Shown here in pieces: positions 57,956 through 64,000 of a stretch of 64,000 bases of DNA. Numbering within the stretch: position 1 is the first letter of the stretch; every line of letters begins with the position of its first letter. The notes under the pieces were generated by a model. It saw nothing but the letters and a program-made list of their open reading frames with translations. It had not been told where the DNA came from and made no database searches. The position numbers and the translations under genes were made by a program. Location of the stretch: positions 186,001-250,000 of the forward strand of contig CAIUHP010000043.1 in the NCBI GenBank assembly GCA_903899015.1. Reading direction: 5' to 3'. The DNA comes from an uncultured Armatimonadota bacterium. Its GTDB lineage: Bacteria; Armatimonadota; Fimbriimonadia; Fimbriimonadales; Fimbriimonadaceae.

Positions 57956-59920
57956 ATGTGCCCCTCTTCTGATTTACGTTATACTCATCAAGTGTCTACT
58001 ACTTTAAAGCAGGACCTAGCCACTCACTTTGGATTCGATGAATTTCGACCTGGCCAAGAAAAAGTAATTGGGGCCTTGCTCGACGGGAGATCTGCCCTCG
58101 CGGTCTTTCCGACCGGTGGTGGGAAATCACTTTGCTATCAACTCCCAGCTTTAAGAATTCAAGGGCTGACCGTCGTGGTATCGCCTTTGATCGCTCTGAT
58201 GAAGGATCAAATCGATTTTCTCCAAAAGCGAGGAATTTCGGCCGCTCGTTTGGACTCCTCGTTAACCGCAGCCGAAGTTGTCGCCGTCAACGAGTCGATT
58301 CAGAACGGTTCTTTGAAACTCCTTTACGTCGCTCCGGAGAGGTTTAACAATGAACGATTCGTCGGAGAGATGAAACGCGCCCAGATCGGGCTCTTCGCGA
58401 TCGACGAAGCCCACTGCATTTCCGAATGGGGACACAACTTTCGTCCAGATTATTTAAAGCTTGCCGAGATCGTAAAAAGCATCGGAGCGGAGCGGGTTTT
58501 GGCATTGACCGCTACTGCGACTCCTACCGTCGTGGCAGACATCTGCAACGCCTTTGAGATCCCCCAAGACGATTCGGTTGTGACGGGTTTCTATCGGCCC
58601 AACTTAACCTTGTTGACCACCCCCGTTACCGACTCTGAAAGAGACTCAATCCTTGTTACCAAAATAAAGGATCGCAAACCGGCGACAACGATCATTTACG
58701 TGACTCTTCAAAAAACCGCAGAGGCAATAGCGCAATTACTGTCCGCAAACCAGTTACCCGCTCGCGCTTATCATGCAGGAATGGATGCGGACTTGCGCAA
58801 CGAGGTGCAGGAATGGTGGATGGCCGAGCCAAACGGAATTGTGGTCGCTACCATTGCGTTCGGAATGGGAATCGACAAGCGAGACGTACGCTACGTTTAC
58901 CACTACAACCTGCCTAAGAGCCTCGAAAATTACTCGCAGGAAATTGGACGTGCAGGTCGGGATAATGAACCCTCCATCGTTGAAATGCTTGCCTGCCCAA
59001 GAGATATTCCCACGTTGGAGAATTTCACATACGGAGACACCCCATCAACTGAATCTATCAGAGCATTAGTTGAAGCGGTTGCGTCTTGGTCTCCTGAAGA
59101 ACCGGTTCCGGTTTCTACTTACGACCTCGCGAATCGATTGGATCTCAGGGGGCTCGTTCTTAAGACTGCTTTGACCTACCTCGAACTAAACGGCACGATC
59201 CAATCTGGAACTCCTGTCTACACTGGATACGACCTCAAACCTCTACGAACGATTCCTGAACTGAGCACCGAGTTTCCGGGAGTACATGGCGAATTCGTCA
59301 AACAAATTTTTGATAGTGCAAAACGGGGTCGTATTTGGTACAGCCTCAACCCAGATGACGTGGCTCAGAAGCTTGACGTCGAACGGCGCCGCATCATTCG
59401 GGTTATCGAGGTGCTCGAACAGAAGAGCTTAATCGAAGTGAAAGCGGGAGATGTAAGAACGCCTTATTTCAGATCATCGCATAAGCTCCATGTTGACGGC
59501 ATTGTGGCTGAGCTAATGGCAAAGTTCGAAAAGCGAGAACGTCAAGAAATGGAACGCTTGCAGCAGGTGATCGACCTAATTGAACTTAATAAATGCCAAG
59601 TGAACGCGTTAGTTGCTTATTTTGGTGAGTCTCGCAAGAAGCCGTGCGGACATTGTTCCTGGTGCTTATCTGGCTTACAGCAGAAACTACCGAGCGATAC
59701 GCAACCTAAAATTAACGTCGACTTTTCAGATGTTCGAGCGCTTTTTGAGAATTGCCCCGAGAGTATGCAAACTCCGAAGCACGTCGCGAAATTCCTTTGC
59801 GGCCTTACGAGCCCCGCGTTGACGAAAACGAAACTTTCGAAGCACCCTCTCTTTGGAGTCTTGGAGCACCACCGTTTTAGCGAGGTAACGGCGTGGTGCG
59901 CATCACAACTAACCGCTTAG
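57956..59920 (+). CDS. recQ: ATP-dependent DNA helicase RecQ family
   Basis: FRPGQEKVIGALLDGRSALAVFPTGGGKSLCYQLPAL, IDEAHCISEWGHNFRPDY, ATIAFGMGIDKRDVR, QEIGRAGRD, zinc CGHCSWC. True start may be GTG 57992. Confidence 0.93.
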   Translation: MCPSSDLRYTHQVSTTLKQDLATHFGFDEFRPGQEKVIGALLDGRSALAVFPTGGGKSLCYQLPALRIQGLTVVVSPLIALMKDQIDFLQKRGISAARLDSSLTAAEVVAVNESIQNGSLKLLYVAPERFNNERFVGEMKRAQIGLFAIDEAHCISEWGHNFRPDYLKLAEIVKSIGAERVLALTATATPTVVADICNAFEIPQDDSVVTGFYRPNLTLLTTPVTDSERDSILVTKIKDRKPATTIIYVTLQKTAEAIAQLLSANQLPARAYHAGMDADLRNEVQEWWMAEPNGIVVATIAFGMGIDKRDVRYVYHYNLPKSLENYSQEIGRAGRDNEPSIVEMLACPRDIPTLENFTYGDTPSTESIRALVEAVASWSPEEPVPVSTYDLANRLDLRGLVLKTALTYLELNGTIQSGTPVYTGYDLKPLRTIPELSTEFPGVHGEFVKQIFDSAKRGRIWYSLNPDDVAQKLDVERRRIIRVIEVLEQKSLIEVKAGDVRTPYFRSSHKLHVDGIVAELMAKFEKRERQEMERLQQVIDLIELNKCQVNALVAYFGESRKKPCGHCSWCLSGLQQKLPSDTQPKINVDFSDVRALFENCPESMQTPKHVAKFLCGLTSPALTKTKLSKHPLFGVLEHHRFSEVTAWCASQLTA

Positions 59921-59994
59921 CGTTCATTGGGAATGTCTAAATTTTGATTTGGCAATCGACGTATTTGCCGATACACTCCTAAAACGATTAGCCT

Positions 59995-60291
59995 ATGAGA
60001 ACAAAGAAGCCAAGAACGAAGATCGCGAAAGGATTGTTCACGCTTATCCTTTTATCTGGATTTGTCTTAGCGAGCCCCGCCATCTACCATTCCTTGATGC
60101 GTTCCATCTTGCAAGAACGAGTGCAAAAGGCACTGTACAACTGCAATATCCACTGCGCTTCTGACGCTCACGCAAAGGCCCTGGCTCCGCTGACCCTTGA
60201 GCAACGATCTACCGACAAATGCATGGAAAACGAATGCCCTGACTTAACCAAGGCAATGACCGAGCTAACTGAATTTGACCGGCGCTGGTAA
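59995..60291 (+). CDS. Small hypothetical secreted/membrane-anchored protein
   Basis: 98 aa, ATG start, N-terminal hydrophobic segment GLFTLILLSGFVLASPA, four cysteines. Confidence 0.45.
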   Translation: MRTKKPRTKIAKGLFTLILLSGFVLASPAIYHSLMRSILQERVQKALYNCNIHCASDAHAKALAPLTLEQRSTDKCMENECPDLTKAMTELTEFDRRW

Positions 60292-60339
60292 GAGTAGGCT
60301 CGTAACTGAACATCAGCCAAGAGCCTAGTTAGGTTCAAA

Positions 60340-61914
60340 TTAAGATTTGTGCAAGGTGATCGTAGTTTGAGACGATCCGTTCGGATTACTCAACATGACG
60401 ATGAGTTGACCGTTGCCATCGAACGCAGCATAACCTGTGTTCTTGTCCGTTGTTCCATTATTAGTCACGTTCAGTGCAATGGCCCCCAAGTTGGAAACCG
60501 TGCCTTTCAGTGAATAAGTTGCTCCCCCTTCCTGAGAAGCTGATCCAGAAACTGCACCTGCAGCAGAAACCGTTAACGTGACCGTTCCTGCTCCATTTCC
60601 ACTCATGAACGTTCCCGCGTAAGAACCGCTGAACATGAGAGGTTTGTTCACGTAATTCAGGGTGATCGCGATTGGGACACTCTGGTCAGTAACTAGGGAA
60701 CCGAAGAGCAGGCCTGATTGCGTAAATGCAAAGGTACCCATTGCCGATCCCGTTCCTGAACCGTTCGATGCGATAAGCATTGAATTGCCTTGGCTATCGA
60801 TGGAGCCAGAGAGAGTCTTCTGACTCTTACCAACAACTTGCCCGGTCACGGTCCCATCTGGACCCACGGTTGCCGAAATTCCTCCCATCGTTCCATCAGG
60901 CTGATAGAACGACCCGACATAAGATCCTGCGAACGGACTCTTTGGAACGGCGGCCAGTTTCAAGTTCGTTGTGAACGTCGCGGTACCGAGTTTGGCTTTG
61001 ATAACGACGGTGGTTGCCGTCACAACCGGATGCGTACTCACGGTAAACGTGGCTGAAGTTTCGCCGCTAGGAACAGTAACATCAACCGGGACAAATGCCT
61101 TCGATGAGTTTACTGAGAGCGATACCAGCGCTCCCGAAGGACCCGCCGGCGAATTCAAGGTTACTTTTCCAGTGGCTTCTGTTCCACTTTGGACCGATGC
61201 TGGAGTGACAGAAACGCCAGTGAGGGCCGTCGGGGTGATCGTTAACGGAACGGTCATTGAACTCGCGCCAAGCTTAGCCGTGATCTTGGTCGAAGTAAGC
61301 GAAGATACGACCGTTGTCGAAACGGAGAATGAACCTGACTTCTCTCCAGCTGGAATCGACAAGCTCTCGGGCGCGATTGCAGCGGCAGAGTTGCTCTTGA
61401 TCGAAACCGGGAGTCCTCCTGCTGGTGCTGCAGACTTGATGCGAACTGTGCCCGTGACGTTTGTTCCTCCTGCCACCTTACTGGCACTAAGCGCAAGTGA
61501 GTCAAGCGTAGGAGCTTTAATTGTAAGTCTTGCCGATGCTTGACTCTGGCCGATACTTGCGGCGATAACGGCAGTGGAATCTGACGAGGTAGGCGTAGTC
61601 GTAATCGGGAACGTTGCAGTTGTCTTCCCTTTCACGATGTTGACCGATTGAGGGGTAGTCGCGAAATCGCTCTGTGCACTTAAGGTCACCAAGACTCCAT
61701 CAATACCTGCCTTAGGCGATATCGTCACCGTGCCGGTAGCTGTTGAACCACCGACCACTGAATTCGGATTCACCGCCACCTTTGTGACCGTCTGCCCAGA
61801 TGCAACCACCGAGAGACTCACGATCGACAATAAGACTAGAAGCAAACGAGGCACCTTATCAAATAGGTGCCTGCCATTGGAATAAATACCATTTATCATA
61901 TAAATCACCAGCAT
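60340..61914 (-). CDS. Secreted repeat protein with three Ig-like beta-sandwich repeats and a conserved C-terminal domain
   Basis: Signal peptide; about 90-95 aa repeats (SVQSGTEATGKVTLNSPAG..., SKVAGGTNVTGTVRIKSAAP..., NSVVGGSTATGTVTISPKAG...). Confidence 0.8.
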   Translation of the reverse strand: MLVIYMINGIYSNGRHLFDKVPRLLLVLLSIVSLSVVASGQTVTKVAVNPNSVVGGSTATGTVTISPKAGIDGVLVTLSAQSDFATTPQSVNIVKGKTTATFPITTTPTSSDSTAVIAASIGQSQASARLTIKAPTLDSLALSASKVAGGTNVTGTVRIKSAAPAGGLPVSIKSNSAAAIAPESLSIPAGEKSGSFSVSTTVVSSLTSTKITAKLGASSMTVPLTITPTALTGVSVTPASVQSGTEATGKVTLNSPAGPSGALVSLSVNSSKAFVPVDVTVPSGETSATFTVSTHPVVTATTVVIKAKLGTATFTTNLKLAAVPKSPFAGSYVGSFYQPDGTMGGISATVGPDGTVTGQVVGKSQKTLSGSIDSQGNSMLIASNGSGTGSAMGTFAFTQSGLLFGSLVTDQSVPIAITLNYVNKPLMFSGSYAGTFMSGNGAGTVTLTVSAAGAVSGSASQEGGATYSLKGTVSNLGAIALNVTNNGTTDKNTGYAAFDGNGQLIVMLSNPNGSSQTTITLHKS

Positions 61915-62096
61915 CAGCCTTTGGTAGAAATTCGAACACCGAGGGCCTTGTTAAATGCCTACCATCTAATATCGTATGACCCACGAGTCTGTGTGTAATG
62001 GCTCACGATATTTTCATTCAATTTGCGATAAATCCCACTCGAATGGCGACGATAGTGAAGCTCATTGAAAGAACATCGAGCCTTTATGGACCTTCT

Positions 62097-62800
62097 TCAA
62101 AATTCCCAATGGAGTCTCATCGTGAGCACCGCAATTGATCCTCTATCTTGGTTGGATCCGGGATTCTGGATGACCTGACCATCCAACGTTGCGGTCAAAC
62201 TATCGAGGATGTGGTGCGAGTAATAAACCTCGACAGTATTCTCTCGACCGCCTTTTAATTTGCCATCCCCAAGAAGAAATCCTGCCCCACCGGCTGCCAA
62301 ATAGTCGCGATGTGGAGCTGACAGTCCGTTTGTGGCAAGCGCAATTCCTACATGATCCTTTGGTGCATGCCAGTGCTTGCCTTAAACTTGAGCACCGACG
62401 CTCATCTGGTTGACGCATTCCGTATAAGCATAACTTTCGGTCTTGCCATCATCCCAGCCAAGTCGGGCAAAAACGCCCGTCTCGCCATTGTCGGCCAAAG
62501 TCTGCTCTAAATTGAGTCCAAACCCGTATTTGATGGCTCCGTCTCTTTCAGTTGCGGTCACGCTAGGAGGGTTCCCAGTCTGCTTGCCAACCGCGATGGC
62601 TTGTTCGTAACTACCCGTGTGGGACGTGTTTCGATACGCCAGGAATCGCAAGGTGGTCGAATCAATCTTTTTTCCCAAACTTCGGGGTTTATCTCTCGTT
62701 CAGCTTGATCTCCGTGATCATGCGATATGTTGGTCGCGAGGAACAGGCCATTTGGAAGGACCGGCATCTCAAAAACGCGAGTCTGGATCGTTGCGTACGA
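62097..62800 (-). pseudogene. Decayed OprB-like carbohydrate porin
   Basis: Fragments VFEMPVLPNGLFLATNISHDHGDQAE / LRFLAYRNTSHTGSYEQAIAV...YGFGLNLEQTLADNGETGVFARLGWDDGKTESYAYTECVNQMSVGAQV*GKHWHAPKDHVGIALATNGLSAPHRDYLAAGGAGFLLGDGKL...RGSIAVLTMRLHWEF; one frameshift, one in-frame TAA, missing N-terminus. Confidence 0.82.
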
Positions 62801-62884
62801 TTCCAGAACAAGATTTAGGACTTCTTGACATTGAGTAATAACTCAACGAAATGTAACTCAAGGCTTCCCCGTGCTCGAAAAAAT

Positions 62885-62912
62885 GGCCCACACTTTTGAA
62901 ATAGTGTAGGCC
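62885..62912 (-). terminator. Weak hairpin after the Ig-like protein gene
   Basis: ggcccacact / agtgtaggcc, 9/10 complementary. Confidence 0.4.
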
Positions 62913-62936
62913 AAAGAAGATTAGATCGATTCTAAA

Positions 62937-64000
62937 CTACATCTTTTGAAGGGTGACTGTGGTGGTTGACTGTCCGTCAGCACTCGTTACTATCACGATT
63001 AATTGGCCCTCGGAATCAAATGCTCCAAATCCAGAGTTTTTGTCGGTTTTCCCATTGCTCGTGGCCGATAAGCTCACGACTCCGGTTGAATTCACCGCCC
63101 CCTTTAGAGTTGATGATCCTCCACTTTGCGGGGTTGCTGTCCCAGTTATTGCACCCGAAGCAGAAACAGAAATCGTCACTAAACCGGAAGAATCAGCATT
63201 GGAGAAAGTTCCCGAGTAAGTTCCTGCAAACATCAACGGCTTGTTGACATAGTTCAGAGTGATCCATACCGTCGAGTTCTGATCGGTCGTGAGAGTTCCA
63301 AAGAGAAGTCCTTTCGGAGTGTAAGCAAACATTCCCGATGCAGTGTTGATGCCGCTTGTGTTGGAAACGGTCAGATTGGTATCGCCGTTCTTATCGATCG
63401 AGCCGGAAACCGTCTTTACACTGCTGCCGGTGACTTTGCCCGAGAGAGTTCCGTCCGCTGCTATTCCAATCGTCGCACCGCCGATTGAACCATCTGGTTG
63501 AAGGAACGATCCCACATACGACCCCATAAATGGATTCTTGGGTGCAGCTGTAAGAACGAGGCTGGCTGTCAACGTTTTTCCGCCCAATTTGGCGGTGACA
63601 ACAATCGTTTTCTTTGTGATGGTTGGTCTAGAAGAAACGGTGAAGGTTGCGGAGCTTTCGCCTTGGTTAATACTGACAAATGTTGGAAGGATCAGATCTT
63701 GACTTGAAGTCGCAGAGATTGGACATCCAAAGAGACCGGATGGCGCGGGACCAGAAAGTGTAATCTTTCCCGTCGCCGAACCACCGCTGGCAATTGTTGA
63801 AGGAGTGAAGGCAAACGTAGTCAGAGTTGGAGGGTTAATCGTCACCGGAATAACCGCAGAGGTATTTCCTAGAGTAACTGAGATCTTAGCGATCGTCGCC
63901 GAGCTTACAGGCGTAGTTGTGACGGAAAAAGTTCCGACTTTAGACCCCCCAGGAATTTGGAAACTTTCTGGGGCAATTGCCGACTGCGAATTACTTGTTA
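62937..64000 (-). CDS. Ig-like repeat secreted protein, paralogue of 60340-61914; runs off the window
   Basis: Frame stays open past the listed ORF start to the window edge (...SNSQSAIAPESFQIPGGSKVGTFSVTTTPVSSATIAKISVTLGNTSAVIPVTINPPTL). C-terminal domain aligns by eye (LLFGTLTTDQNSTVWITLNYVNKPLMFAGTYSGTF). Confidence 0.85.
   Translation of the reverse strand, partial: TSNSQSAIAPESFQIPGGSKVGTFSVTTTPVSSATIAKISVTLGNTSAVIPVTINPPTLTTFAFTPSTIASGGSATGKITLSGPAPSGLFGCPISATSSQDLILPTFVSINQGESSATFTVSSRPTITKKTIVVTAKLGGKTLTASLVLTAAPKNPFMGSYVGSFLQPDGSIGGATIGIAADGTLSGKVTGSSVKTVSGSIDKNGDTNLTVSNTSGINTASGMFAYTPKGLLFGTLTTDQNSTVWITLNYVNKPLMFAGTYSGTFSNADSSGLVTISVSASGAITGTATPQSGGSSTLKGAVNSTGVVSLSATSNGKTDKNSGFGAFDSEGQLIVIVTSADGQSTTTVTLQKM

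Noticed and set aside
1-64000. CRISPR arrays, prophage, restriction-modification or canonical anti-phage defence loci
   Set aside because: No regularly spaced repeats, cas genes, phage structural genes, R-M genes or defence hallmark genes were found; RecQ here looks like a stand-alone housekeeping helicase.

Overview
This 64 kb window is bacterial chromosome with dense coding and a mixed, mostly metabolic and cell-envelope gene set. The host is possibly Armatimonadota-like, but that is only inferred from gene content. There is no prophage, no CRISPR array and no rRNA. Recognisable blocks: (1) an M1-peptidase fragment, TolC and a DEAD-box helicase; (2) kdpE/kdpD without kdpFABC; (3) a molybdenum-hydroxylase cluster (2Fe-2S subunit, molybdopterin subunit, XdhC); (4) secreted hydrolases (GH3, GHL10, NAGPA-like, basic secretory protein); (5) the conserved jag-yidC-yidD-rnpA-rpmH block, where rpmH (44 aa) is absent from the supplied ORF track and overlaps rnpA by 50 bp; (6) leuC, then tRNA-Tyr(GUA) and tRNA-Thr(GGU), with a degenerate ISL3-type transposase remnant next to them; (7) a tight four-gene minus-strand operon at 49267-55355 encoding a SET-domain lysine methyltransferase, a Pls/PosA-type single-module NRPS (A-T-membrane-three hexapeptide domains, the epsilon-poly-lysine synthetase architecture), a membrane acyltransferase-like protein and a 4'-phosphopantetheinyl transferase; (8) recQ; (9) two divergent paralogous Ig-like surface proteins flanking a decayed OprB-like porin pseudogene. 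The best candidate for an undescribed system is block 7, a possible pathway for a (methylated?) isopeptide-linked amino-acid homopolymer.
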